A stretch of DNA of 64,000 nucleotides. Origin: Hoplostethus atlanticus. Taxonomy: Eukaryota; Chordata; Actinopteri; Trachichthyiformes; Trachichthyidae. Of the stretch, positions 12,666 through 24,844 are shown in pieces. The stretch lies in contig JAXDDX010000010.1 in assembly GCA_034670405.1 (NCBI GenBank), forward strand, positions 7,571,001-7,635,000. Reading direction: 5' to 3'. Position 1 is the stretch's first letter; each line of letters begins with the position of its first letter. The notes under the pieces are model-generated. The model was not told where the DNA came from. It searched no databases and was given only the letters and a program-made list of their open reading frames with translations. A program made the position numbers and the translations under genes.

Positions 12666-13426
12666 AGCATTAAGATATGTTTGCAGGGCACTGAAGGTGT
12701 TTTGCAGTTTCAATAGCCATTTGCACATAATGCGCATAACAATACAAAACAGTTTGACCGCATAAAGATTATTTTAGACTACTGGTAGAAAAGCCTGAAA
12801 TCGTTCATTTACTGAGGATTTCAGAATTTTAGCCAGACAAGGCATTTGAAGTTATCTTTTGTTTAATTGATTGCGCACACACAAACTAACATTATTTGCC
12901 AAGAAATCTGTGTATTCCTTTAAATACAAGTGCACCAGTTTCCAGTCTATTGTTGTGTGTGACTATTTTATTCAGTTTATTTCAAGGCCTGCATATTTAC
13001 AAAATAATCACACTGTGTGCAATGCTGAGAGGGTAGGTTTCTCCTTCACTAGCTGATGCCAAGGAGTGTATTGTGATGTAAATGTGGTGTGGACATAAGC
13101 AAGGCGTAAAGAGGTCTTGATGCCATTAAGGCTTAGGAAGGGCTAATCTTATACCGTTGTTATCATACTTAGGGAGTATTGCAGTTTAGTGGGAAATGTA
13201 GTGCAGGTAAATCCTGTATGAGTGCCTAAGTATCTATGAATATTGATGCCAGAATAGTAGAATTTTTGCTGCTAACCTCATGGCTTTTTCATTACAAATA
13301 GGTACATCATAAAGTGCTTTACAGGCAACAACAAGACACAAATATAGATGAAAACAAAAAGAAAGGCAGAAAGAAAGGACAAGCACATCACAATTTTAAA
13401 GATATGGGGCCAGAGCTTGTGTGTGC

Positions 13427-13428
<2 letters not shown>

Positions 13429-13470
<42 letters not shown>
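13429..13470. repeat. (GT)n microsatellite
   Basis: Uninterrupted GT dinucleotide run of 42 bp. Confidence 0.95.
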
Positions 13471-13471
<1 letters not shown>

Positions 13472-15792
13472 AGAAGAAGTAGACAGGCAGACAGTAAAAG
13501 GACAAAATGCAGAGAAAGAAATGAGCACAAGTACTTTACTTAATGCCATGCCTTAACAATATGATAAATGTCGTGAGCTGAACTTGAACAGTACTAAATT
13601 CAAGTAACTATTTATGACTATTCATTTGTGGTTTCTTTCAGAGGCCCAAATCTGTCCAGGTAATGCAAAACTAAAAAAGGCAAATGTCTCCTTTGCATTA
13701 ACAAATCAAGGCTTGCAATTCAAAACACATCCTTGGGATATAACCCTGCGACAAGTCAAAGGCTAGAAACAAGATCCGTTTTCCTTTTCCCATTGACAAA
13801 CAACAACCTGTTCAAACTGATGAACTCATGAACTAAAATCTAGCTGTCATGGCTATCAATATAGTTGGGGTCACCCATGAAAAGGTATCACATTGGGCCC
13901 CAGGTCATACGCCGCTAATAGGCGACCCATTCAAAGCATGACTCTACATCTCTCTTTTGAGTCTTACTGGCAGTGAGTTGGCAGTGGAAATATGTACAAT
14001 ACTGTGTAGTGTTACATACATGCATGCCATGGAGCTCATTACCTGATTATCTGATCTCATCAAGAGTTACATTTAATATTTGAACGACATAGAAAAAGAG
14101 AGCATGGCCTTTTTCCAACATATGAATTTTTGTTGTCTTAATGTAACTGACTGTCATTCAACAGTGTTGCTCACCTCCTTCTTCAATTGGGACCGGTTCA
14201 TTGGGTGGGGGTTGGGGTGACAGGGGTACTGCAGCTGATCAATCTGCTGGGCACCATGGACATTTGATTTAGTATAAATAGCTTACTAAATGTTGACTAA
14301 ATTTGATTTTTTTTTAGATTTTCTTTCATATGAGGATATGAAAGTTTGCTAGCTGGCTAGCATTGCACAGTCTAAGGAGTTAGCTAACCGGTTAATTTGC
14401 ACCACTCACGGACTGATAAACTCACATTTCTTTGTGGAAAATTGTGTTAGGTACTGTCGCCCTCTCGTTCCTATCTCCTGTCTTTCTTTTCTCTCTTTTC
14501 GTTTATGAAACTCTGACTTTGCTTTTGTTCTAAGAGGAGACATGATACCACACTCGTTTGTCACAAGTCTTACTCTAAATTCCCTGACTAGCAAGTGCCG
14601 TTCGTGAGAGGGCAGGACTAAACCATTTCGTGTAACTAGAAGAGGGGGATGGGGCAAATACAGTTACTGTCTGGATGTTTATTTTTGTCAAAAACGTAAA
14701 GAAAAAAGTAAATAACTTGTTAGTTTTGTGGTACACATATTCTAACTAAAACATTTGTATTACTTACAATTCGATGAAAACGTTTACCAATTTACCAATA
14801 TTTACCAATATCTTTGAAGACCCCTGTGAGTCAGGGCCCTTGGAATAGTGCTAACTGACACCTGTCAGTTTTCCTTTCACAGCTGCCTCATCCCTGTAAA
14901 GTAAACCAAGGAGTTTTGTTGGCATAAACAGAAGATGTCATAACTGGTGTTTTGCTGTATCTGTGCCACACACAGTATTTTTTATTAGGTAGATATGCTG
15001 TTCACAAACATCAGCAATGTGATTCCATTTAGATAAGGACACGGGCCTTTCGGGTAGCAAATTATCTGGGCCTCATCTTGTTTCTCATGTATTTTTTTTG
15101 TTTTTTTGTTTTTTTTTCATTTCTAAAAAATTAGACATCAAGCTGAAGGCCCACTCCATTATTGGGGTATATAGTGTATGATATCAGATACCAGACACTT
15201 TAAGGCAATATCTCACTTTAGTAGAGCATTTTTACTTTTAAGCACACATACCTCTACTGATACTGGCTTCCCCAGGTATCCATAGTCCCCCATTTGCTTT
15301 CAACTTCAAAGATAATCTCAAAATATTGTATTGTCAACACATCCTATGGCCATGATGACTCTGGAAAACATTTTACAAGAGGTAATTTTGCCTGGATACA
15401 GAGAGTGACTACGGACTCCCCGTAGTTGGAAAAAGCTGCCAATGCTAGAGCTCAAGTGTTTATAAGCTCATTTGGAGATATGCAGGCTGAAAAATAAAAA
15501 ATCAACAACAGTGACATATCACCCTAAACAGGGATGTGGCACACTGAAGATTGAATGCAATTCTTAGTCAAGGACATATGACTTAAGCTTACATGTCTGT
15601 GAACACGGCACATGTCATTAAACAACCAATGTACAGTACTTCAGTCAAGTTCTATCTCGAGTACGCACATCAGGTCTCACTTAATGGACCAAGTACTTGA
15701 AGATGGCAGCCTCATAGTTTAAGATCATTTCCATTTCCAATGATACTAATCAATTAAATGATGACATCTACTCTTGCCAGTTTGGAAACCCT

Positions 15793-15794
<2 letters not shown>

Positions 15795-15830
<36 letters not shown>
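15795..15830. repeat. (GT)n microsatellite
   Basis: Uninterrupted GT dinucleotide run of 36 bp. Confidence 0.95.
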
Positions 15831-15832
<2 letters not shown>

Positions 15833-15989
15833 TGAGCAGGGTGGACTGAATGACATCTCACTAGGAAGCAGCATTGTTTACGCACAAAGCGAGCAATTTG
15901 TCTAGAATTAACAGACTACTACTTTTAAATGGTTGAACCCTTGAAAAGAGGAACGACAGTATTCAAATAATACATTTAAGAAGGATATA

Positions 15990-16280
15990 CAAATCTCCCC
16001 GCAAAACAATTAAGTATGTAAAATGTCCTTTAGGAATAACATATTATAGTAATACGATAAGAGATAGGTCACTATAAAGTCACTATTGAGTACCACCGAC
16101 ACACTATAAATCCTTATAGGAATATTATAGGTATAATATAGTGACCATAGGAGACAAAATACCACCAAGTAAGACAAGGCTACTGTAAACTCACTATTGA
16201 GCACCATGGACACCCTACTCCTATTCTCTCCTAGTATGTCCCTGTAGGAATATTATAGGAACATTATCGTGATTTTTTCT
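15990..16280. repeat. TATAGGAATATTATAGG-type dispersed repeat, copy 1
   Basis: The segment has several copies of an AT-rich, near-palindromic motif (TATAGGAATATTATAGG and variants) with spacer blocks such as ACTCACTATTGAG-ACCA and CACCCTA. Similar motif-spacer layouts occur near 43160-43260, 52640-52880 and 53905-54150. It looks like a non-autonomous element; no coding capacity. Confidence 0.6.
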
Positions 16281-17448
16281 TTAGGGAGAAAAAGACTTTA
16301 AACCGTGCCAGTAAATTGTCGTCCCAGATTTATCAGGCCAGCAAACATGACAACAGTCCACCAGCAGCCTTTTCGTCGCCTGAGATGAGACGTGATGGCT
16401 TTTGAAGTGCGAGGACATTTCGGCAATGGCTAATTAATTGTAATAAGGCTGGCTGGCACATGCTTTGGCTATGACAGCCATGGGTGAGAGGCTAGGGCTC
16501 CGTTTCCCCACTAAAGCCAGTCTGGAGTCGGAGCCGTCAGGCCGCCGTGCTCCAGAGACTTGCTCTGGCACTCACCTAGATACACATCTGCTCTGATTAA
16601 TCGCCTGCTTCGCCCAGTGCATATATTTCATTATCAGCTTTAAGTGGGCAAAAAACAACGAGGATCATTGAATTGGGCAGAGCTGTGACAAGAGGAAAGA
16701 TGAAAGCAGGAAAGATATGGCCCATTCCTTTTTTTACCTTAAAGGACCCTTTAGTAATCTATGACCTTCATCGACCTCTATCGACGACCAGTAGGAATTG
16801 CAACATCGCTAGAACTTACTTCATCGTACACAAATCTCCAGCATAGCCCGCCACCCCTCCCGTCCCCTTGAGCTACGGTGGCCTGTAACTGACACAAACA
16901 GTCACATTTAACGAAAGAGATGAGTAAGCTAGCTAAAGAGATCAGATATCCAACACAAACGTCTAGTAAAGAAGTAAAATACTATGCTGCAGAATACTGC
17001 TGCAAAGTACTGCTTTGTTATTTGCTGTTTTAGCTTGAGGCTTTTTATTGTTGTATTGTTTATTGTTGCTGAAATGTCTTACGACACCAGTCACCCACTC
17101 TTTGCACCGCCCTCCATCGTTAAGGTGGGAGTAAGGGCCTGGAAAGTGGGTTTTGAAAGCCAGAGAACAGAAAGTAATCATTGAGTCATTGGTATTGATT
17201 AACAACGCTATCAACCCTCTGCATATATAGCATGGCCATTTTTAGCCCTGATACAGGACCCTTTGGGAGTCTTTCATCATATGGCTGTTTACCTCTCCCA
17301 TAGGGTCTTGTCCCATAGGGTCCTGTATTGCTCCATTGACTTTTTCCCGCACGAAGGTCAACGAGCCCGATAATGAAACCAATACGTCGAATTTCACTGA
17401 CCTAAACAGATGTCCGTAATCCTTCACTTGTCTACTTGCATGGCGGCA
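16281..17448. other. intergenic DNA, no gene recognised
   Basis: Short opposing frames near 16963-17214 and 17242-17472 overlap repeat sequence. TTAAAGGACCCTTTAG near 16740 and CCCTTTAA near 17652 could be the outer ends of a larger repeat unit around the inverted repeat, but this is weak. Confidence 0.4.
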
Positions 17449-17638
17449 GGTGGCGCTCCATCTCCTATGCACAAATAAATGTTTATACTTTGTTAAAGAC
17501 AGGTATACTCCAACATTTCCTATGTAATGAAATCCAAGATGGCTGACAGATGCCTCAAACTCTTCTTCGGCAATGTTGGAGTATACCTGTCTTTAACAAA
17601 GTATAAAAGTTTATTTGTGCATAGGAGATGGAGCACCT
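17449..17638. repeat. fold-back repeat, ~68-bp arms
   Basis: 17449-17517 and 17572-17638 are near-perfect reverse complements (for example CATCTCCTATGCACAAATAA on the left and its complement on the right), separated by about 54 bp. It fits a fold-back or MITE-type element. The transcript would make a long hairpin. Confidence 0.9.
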
Positions 17639-17754
17639 CTTACTTATTGCCCCTTTAAAATACCTTATCTTAACATCTCAACATCAGGTTGATACTGCTT
17701 GTAGTTACATACTACATAGCATGATGTGTACTGTGAATTTATGTATAAAGATTT

Positions 17755-17990
17755 TTTTTTTGTGACCTTTATTTATCCAGGTGACTGAAAGCTGACAGAG
17801 CAAACGTTCTGTTCCAGCATCGTCCTGCTTCACATTCAGACAGTTCCACACATTCACTCCCAGGAGCTGCCCAGTACAACCACAGTCCTACACTCCTGGC
17901 CACTGAGCAGCTCCACTGGAGCAGTTGGGGGTTAAGGGCAAGGGCACCTCGGCAATAGTTTTTGAGGGGTGAGTGTTACACATTCAATTT
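17755..17990. repeat. dispersed teleost repeat, family B copy 2
   Basis: Contains the same ordered blocks as 3538-3830: TTTATTTATCCAGG, GCTGACAGAG, GCCACTGAGCAGCTCC, GTTGGGGGTTAAGGG and AAGGGCACCTCGGC. It carries no frame of interest. Confidence 0.55.
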
Positions 17991-19320
17991 CCACACGCAT
18001 GTTCCTCAGCTTTAAAATGGTAGGACAAGTCTATTCTGCAAATAAAAATGTGGGTCAACTGAGCTGAGGTGGCTTTACCCTCCATTGCATCCTTGATGGA
18101 GGATGAACATTGCACCAGGCCTTCACAAAAGATAATGTACAAAGCTTCTCCTGTCCATAATCTCTCTCCTGATTGTGCGATTATTTATGTCCTTGCTTGT
18201 CAGGCGTTGGGTTTGAAAACATTAGAGAAAAAAATATCACAGGAGTGTGTGCCACAAACTGTTATTATTCATATTCCCTCCCATAGATTTAAGGTTTGTT
18301 TCTTACTGTGCCCACTCACAGAACCAAGATAGACCAACACTGCCACCCCCTGGAAAGCTTCACTTACTGCTCTGACTTTTTGTCATCCAGATTGTGCTGC
18401 AGAGGGCACCAAACTGGTAAAGAGAGAGAACGTCTGCAAGCCTAGTTCTCTGTCTTCAGAGCACAGATTGTGAAATGGACGAAATGGGTCAAGGAGATTT
18501 AGATCTGGGGCATTATTTTCAAAGAGAACAAAGAGCGTAGACCTGGGAGTAATTGGTATAAATGTATAAGCATTTGTCATGTTATTTCAGACTGAGTTTC
18601 TGTGCAGACCTAATAAGAGTTTCACAGAAATGACAAAGGGAATCTTTGCTTTATTACAATCAACCGTCAAATTGGCTAACACTGTGCATAACGAGCACCT
18701 CTCACTGTTCACTTGCCTGATGAAGACACCGTCTCTCTCTACTCTCCAGTTTATGTTCATTTTACAGCCAACACCATCGGCTGCTCCACAGTGAAAGGTG
18801 TATCAATGATTTTACATGTCATTAATCTTTCAAATAAATGAATGAATTTATGAATAATTGGATTGCTGCCATTCAAAAATTAAACTGCACCCAAAAGAAT
18901 TGCTAAAACTCATTTTCCCCTGGTATTAAAAAAAATCCCAAAGAACAAAAATACTGCAATAAAATAATTCAAATCATAATTGGCATTAGCAGCATTGTTG
19001 ACTTGCTCATACTGTGTAGCAATGATGCACAATAAAGTACAAATAAGTTACAAAAATGAAGGAAAATGAAAAACGAAATGGAGTTCCAGTGGTATTGATT
19101 TCCTTCAGATGGTATCATTCTCCTGAGGTGATCAGCCATTGACAGTACAGAGGGCAATTCCCCGTGATACAGCACTGCAGATAAGGGTGAGGTAGAAAAA
19201 CACAGATGGCCAGAGACTGCCTCTCTGACTGTGGATCTCTCGGTCTGATCCCTCTATCTTTTGGATTGTCTATCAGGGTAGCTTTAATCTCTATCTCCCT
19301 CTCTTTCTTTCTCAATGTTA
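17991..19320. other. intergenic DNA, no gene recognised
   Basis: Frames of 65-87 codons (for example 18069-18332) have no recognisable domain or splice context. Confidence 0.45.
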
Positions 19321-19323
<3 letters not shown>

Positions 19324-19368
<45 letters not shown>

Positions 19369-19370
19369 AC
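19324..19370. repeat. (TC)n-(CA)n compound microsatellite
   Basis: TC dinucleotides to about 19344, then CA dinucleotides to 19370. Confidence 0.95.
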
Positions 19371-19446
19371 TCCTTTTTGAAGAGGTAAAAACACCAAATT
19401 AAAAAGGGATCATTGGCTGCACTTGTTTAAGGGCACCCAGTAACCT

Positions 19447-20015
19447 CACATGATGGGTGGACATTGGCAGATTGGGTTTTTAATTCTACAATATTTCACA
19501 GAGGCAGAGCTCCTCTCAAGGCAGAAACAATCTCATTGGTTGAGTTAAGACTCAATGGGCGGGGCCAAAGAACCACACATTTTAGACTGATGTTAGACTG
19601 AAGCCTGGTGAAAAAAGGCAAGGGGTAGGAGAGGAGCTAGCTAATATTATGAAACCTAGTGCTCTTGCTACTAACTGAAACTAGCCATACTAGCCTGTAG
19701 CTACATAGGTTTGCTAGTTAGCTAGCCTGCTGACCTTCCAAGGTCATGAATGCCATGGTCATGAATGGATTAAAAGAAGAAAAAGTCATTGCTATTCATA
19801 TTTTTTAATCCTATTTTGAACAGATTTCCTTCTTTGCAATTCAAGTTTGCTAACATGTACTGCGATGTATTGGCTCTGCCCATCGGGGGTTTAACTCAGC
19901 CAATGAGATTATTTCTTCCTCCAGAGCAGCGCCGCATCCTGGAAATGTTGTAGTAGTAAAACCCCTTCGCCAGTGGCAGGGGGTACTGCAAAACAAACCG
20001 CCCCTAATCATGACA
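19447..20015. repeat. probable MITE with ~130-bp imperfect inverted ends
   Basis: TCTCATTGGTTGAGTTAA on the left (near 19531) is matched in reverse complement by TTTAACTCAGCCAATGAGA (near 19892). The similarity extends outward through CTACAA-ATTTC and GGGTTTT blocks on both sides. The interior of about 300 bp has no coding frame. The outer limits are approximate and no target duplication was established. Confidence 0.6.
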
Positions 20016-20333
20016 AGAGGAGTAGTCTTCACTCACTGACAGTAAATTGTCACTGGATGTAGTTCATTTTAGTTCATTTAATTTGAGTTAATAGTTTAGT
20101 TTAGATATCCTATAATTTTAGCCACTCTAAGGAGTCATGCCTAATTTACAAGTTCTGCGCACAAATAAAACATCAGTATATCTATATAGAATATATTCCT
20201 AGCCTTCTTATCAGCTCTTCGGGGGGAAAATGCACCTTAACAAGAGATAAAAAACTTTGAATGTTTCTTTTGCTAATGTACATTTGGGAATTGAATTGTG
20301 GAGTGCTTACTCCTCAGATTTGTCAGATTATAT

Positions 20334-20339
20334 TTTATT
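20334..20339 (-). terminator. klhl23: candidate klhl23 polyadenylation signal
   Basis: AATAAA on the minus strand, about 240 nt beyond the ancestral klhl23 stop. It is the nearest canonical signal that I noticed; not proven. Confidence 0.45.
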
Positions 20340-20576
20340 GTTGTGGCCTGTTTTTTTTGCTGCTGACTCGGGTGAGCAGGTGGGCAGCCTGCCACCAGGG
20401 TGGCCTGATGTAAAACGAAAGCAATCCTCGCCCAGCTGTACATCTCTGCCCTTTAAAGAGTGTGCCTTTTCTGTAAACATCTTCTTTTTTTTTTTACTCA
20501 TTCCAAGGTGAGGGGCCAACGTGAGGTGGATGTTAATGCAGTATTAATGGCTCGACTCTCTCCGCACCACGTCCCA

Positions 20577-23500
20577 TTAGAAATAAATGCAGACACAGCC
20601 ATGCAGACGCGCCGCTTCCGGCAGCTCTCCGACTATGTCCCATGAATCTGTGCGAGGGTCGTACTTCTCCACACTCTGCAGGTAGGTCCCTTTAGGAGCA
20701 GGAGTAGCCCCCAGTGACGTAGACGCAGCCCAGCATGGCCACCGCCCCGCACTCCATCCTCCTCTCCTTCATGTTGGCCAGTGGGATCCACTCCTCTGTC
20801 TCTGGGTCGTAGCGCTCAGCCAGCGTGGTCTGGCCCCCCACCAGGTAGAGGCTGCTGTTCAAAGGCACCAGGCACACCCCGTACTCTGTAGAGAGCAATG
20901 GCATGGCAATAACTGGGTTTCCGTTCGAAGCGAATTAGGATGTATCGAATTAGAAAAGCTGAATGGATCCAGCGAATTTCAATACAATTTCCTCAGTATC
21001 GCCAAAATCATTTTCACTCGTTTAAGGTGTTGATAAGCGTTTTTTGTTGATAGAGCAGTTCTGCAATAAACAGCAATTGTAATGCCTTTGTCAAATAAAT
21101 GACATTTGCAGCCAGTTTGCCTCTGAAGTATCTTAACTTGAAGTTCATTGCGATGCATTAAAAGCAGATTATAAGATCATCAGAGCCATAAATACATTTT
21201 TCTTACAATATAATCAACAGACAAACATCAGAAAATGACAGTGTGAGGGATAGAAGTGCGCTTAATCAATGCAATTCTTGTACGAGGAGCCAAATAAAAA
21301 TGAAATCCAATGCGATTACTTTGATGAAGGCTTTCCTTGCCAAACCCAGTTTCATGTTTCTTGGTGTGTGTGCCAATAGTTTTTTTTTCATCCAGTCATT
21401 TTATCCCCCACTTTGGGTGTGTTGAGGACTGGATCATAAACGTATTATGTTTTGGTTGTGATGGTCATGCAATCACAATTCGCTTATAATGTCTTCATCA
21501 CTTCCAGTACAGTGTTACCAATATTTGACCTCTCAACAAGGTTGTATAGTATGTGCTGTGTCTCCCATGTACACGGCTCCTATTGTGGTTGTATGATACT
21601 GATACTGATACTTCTTGAGGATGTGTTTTCTGACGTAGCTACTTACTACGTACAGGAAGCCTGTTTATTTGGTTCAACCCATCTGATGAAAATGCAGCTA
21701 AAGTGCAGCTACGACATTTCAAATTTCACTTGACAGTTGGATGGAAACAGCTAATAACACTAGTGAGTGTGTGTGTGTGATTGTGAGCAGGGCCAACGAT
21801 CAAGAGCACTCGTGATGTATGGAGTGCTTGTGGAGCAGTACGATTTTATCTGTTTGATTTCCATGTTATCGGAATACTTCAAGTAACTGGATAACGTGTG
21901 AGTTAGCGTCGGGGCTACCTGGATGGGGGCAGGTGGTTAGGATGCTCCACTGATCAGCGTCCACCTTGTAACTCTGAATCTTGTTGTAGCTGCAGCTGCC
22001 CTTGTAACCATAATTACCGCCCGCCACATAGATGTTGTCGCCCAGCATGGCCGCCGAGGCGTTCCCTACACCTGAAAAGACAGACAGGACAGTGTCGATG
22101 CATTGCTTTGTTCAAGTCTAACATTGAATCTAATAAACAATATGGAAAGGAAAGATAACATATGACAAGTGCTGCACTACACACCTTCCACCATATCAGC
22201 TACAGCCACCCATCTCCTCTTCAGTGGATCAAACAGCTCTGTCCGTCCCATGGCCGAACCTCCTCTATAGCCTCCTATAACATACACACACCCACAACAG
22301 GCCACTGAACAGTGGTAGTACCTGCAGGGGTATTCATTGTTATTATTGGATATTTTAGAGAGTTTTTACACATACTAAGCTGAAAGTGAATAAATTCCAG
22401 CCTTGGTTATGAGAAATGGTTTGAAGCTTGTATGTCTTCAGAGGCTTATAACTCCGTATTGCCAGGACACCCAGAGGCTAACCCTATCACAAAAAGAGCT
22501 GTAACTTAATAACCTTGTGAACAAAAAAAAAATAAGAGGATTTTATATCGAAGTACCTGGCAGTTAGCATGGGCTGCCCTCGAGCCCAATGGTCAGAATC
22601 GCTGTTGTACTCCCAGACAGTGTCCAACACCTCGGTGGTGTCGGTTCTGTACCCCCCACTCACATAGATGGTACAGCCCAGCAAAGCCACTGCATAGCTC
22701 TCCTTGGTGTGATCTGGCATGACACCGCCCTGCTCCCACACCCCACCCAGCGGGTCCCAGCGGAGCACCTCAGACAAAGGGTGCCAGTGGTAGCCCCCAA
22801 TTACCATCAACTTGGAGTTGTGACTTGTCCTATTAAGCCTTCCGGAGGGCTGTTTGAACACGGGTGATAGGGTGAACACTGACATGATGTCGTTTAGCCG
22901 ATAGTCGCTGTGCAGCTCCAGCAAGGCGCTGAGGTGGTTTATGTCAAGGGGCAGGGAGGAGAGAAGCTCTGGGAGAACCTCTGTTCTGAGAGGGTCGTGA
23001 CCCATCCACCTGACCACCGCCTCCGCGACCAGTCCCGGGTTCCCCGCTGCTAGGACAGCGCCCAGCCTATCAGGATCCAGCTCTAGAAATTCCTCCTCTC
23101 TGATCACTTCCTGAAACCTGGGGCAAAACAAATCTTGTTTAATCTTCCAGTAAGTTACATAGACAGTCCCATGCTGCATTTAAGGCAAATAGACCTAACG
23201 AATGATCAGTTTATTTGAATGTGATTTCAGCTCTCTGGTTCTGATTGATCAGCTGCTTTCATCTCTTCTATGGACAATACAGTAACATTAGCAAACATGG
23301 CTTATAGCATATTACATGTATACAAAGAAGCACTGCTGATACAACAATGTGATTTAAATGTTCAATTCAGGAGTGTCATTCAAGTGTTTCATTGTTGGTG
23401 AAGATGTTTTCAGTTTGTCTTAGTTCTAAATTTTATGATCCCAACACTGCAAAAAAGAAAGTTTTACTTAAAAAGAGGAGGCGGTGGCTGGAGAGCTGAT

Positions 23501-24832
23501 CTCTAACCTGCCAGCCAGTAGCCTGTGGGCCTCTTTCTCCAGGTCGAGACATGTGTGGAGCTGGGCGAAGTCCAGCATGCCCAGGCAGTTATCTGCATCC
23601 AGCAGACGGACCAGGAAGGCCTCGCAGGCCCTCTTCACCGCTCCAAACTGCAGCAGGTCAGCGGCCTCCAATAGGCTCTCCACGTTCAGCGGCGTGATGG
23701 TGAGTCTGGAGGAGTAGATGTAGTCTACCAAGGCGGACAACACCTCCACATCCACTACCGGCAGCCTGGAGGGGAGGAGGAAGAGAGAGCAGTAGGTGAG
23801 AACAGTGGTCCATGTAGGACACACAGCCCTTTCTCAACACACAAAAACCCCCTCTCTGTAATTCCCACATGCATGGATTACCAGCTGGACATGCAGGTTA
23901 CATGCTTCTAGGCTGTGGAATACCAAGAACCCCAAAGGATTGGCTAGCTCATGTTTTAGTGTGTAATTTCTTGTGATACTTAATTGATCCCCGTAGAGAA
24001 ATTCCCTTTTCCCCTCGCCTGCTTCCACGGAGAGGTCAGAGGTCAGGGTCAGCTGCAGAACAGCACCCCCGGAGCTGGTTGGGAGTCAGCGCATTTCTAA
24101 AAAGACACCACCAGCGTGGCAGATGTTTGCCGACATGGGGTTTGAAGCCGGGTCGCCCGGTTGAAGGACGGTCTCTTTAATCACTAGGCCATTAAATTTG
24201 CAATATGTTGTTCATATAAATTGGATCATGTGTCTCCAGCAAGGTGCTTGTGGTGCAGTGGGCTACAGTATGAGGCTTTATACTGTCTAAGCTGTTATCA
24301 TTTTGTGATGAGTGCATATTCTACTGACATTGCCCCTGATGCTTTGTAGTCACCCTTGCATACAAATCTGCACATTATCTTCAATATCTAGTATTGCTCG
24401 CCTAATGAGACAAGGTGAAAACCTGACTGGGTGGGTATTTGAAGGGGTTGCCGCATGATGTACAAGGTTAAATGATGATCGCTTAGAGAGGGTTGGGGGG
24501 TATCGAACGTGAATGCCCCGGGACCTTTAAGTGGCATAATCAGTCCATGATGACCCCCTCCTCTCTCTCCTCCTCTCACACCCACATACATACCTGACAA
24601 GGCTGTTCATCCTCTCCCTCATGTCTGTGGTGAACATGACTCTGAAGTACGAGCTACGTGCACAGAGCGCCACCTTGTGGCAGCGGAGGACCTGGCCGGA
24701 GGAGCACTGCAGGGTGATATCTGTGAACAAGCCTTCAGCGTAGAAGGCCTGCAGGGCACCCAGCACCTCCTCAGAGTGGCTCGCATCGCAGAAGTCATAC
24801 GTGTAGAGTTCCTCAGGTCTTCTGGAGGACAT
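20577..24832 (-). CDS. klhl23: Kelch-like protein 23 (six coding exons, frameshift in last exon)
   Basis: Substrate adaptor of the BTB-BACK-Kelch family; family members bring targets to cullin-3 ubiquitin ligase. Coding exons on the minus strand: 24832-24594, 23765-23508, 23117-22557, 22321-22185, 22071-21919, 20885-20577, all with GT-AG introns and matching phases (2,2,2,1,1). The BTB domain starts in exon 1 (GLFTDITLQC), BACK spans exons 2-3 (NVESLLEAADLLQF), and the Kelch blades run from exon 3 (GGYHWHPLSEV) to exon 6 (YVTGGYS). The family match is KLHL23: residues such as WHPLSEV, ESYAVALLGC and GGNYGYKGSCSY follow it closely. Expected length is 551 residues (human 558). In exon 6 an extra base at 20694 creates TAA at 20694-20692, so the literal product stops after 513 residues; the downstream frame still codes the last 38 expected residues to the stop at 20577. 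A 3' splice site at 24845, just before the ATG, shows a non-coding exon lies upstream. Confidence 0.95.
23955..24190. repeat. dispersed teleost repeat, family A copy 1 (klhl23 intron 1)
   Basis: ATTGATCCCCGTAGAGAAAT at the left, then GAGAGGTCAGAGGTCAG, GCTGCAGAACAGCACCCC, GGAGCTGGTTGGGAGTCAG and a B-box-like GGGTTTGAAGCCGGGTCG. The same order appears at 41850-41995. It looks like a SINE or LINE-derived repeat lying inside the intron between klhl23 coding exons 1 and 2. Confidence 0.55.
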
Positions 24833-24844
24833 GTTTTTGGTCTG

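Larger units (their letters stand above)
12666..15985. other. intergenic DNA with two (GT)n tracts
   Basis: No gene is recognised. (GT)n tracts lie at 13429-13470 and 15795-15830. An 83-codon minus-strand frame at 14406-14657 has no recognisable domain. Confidence 0.5.
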
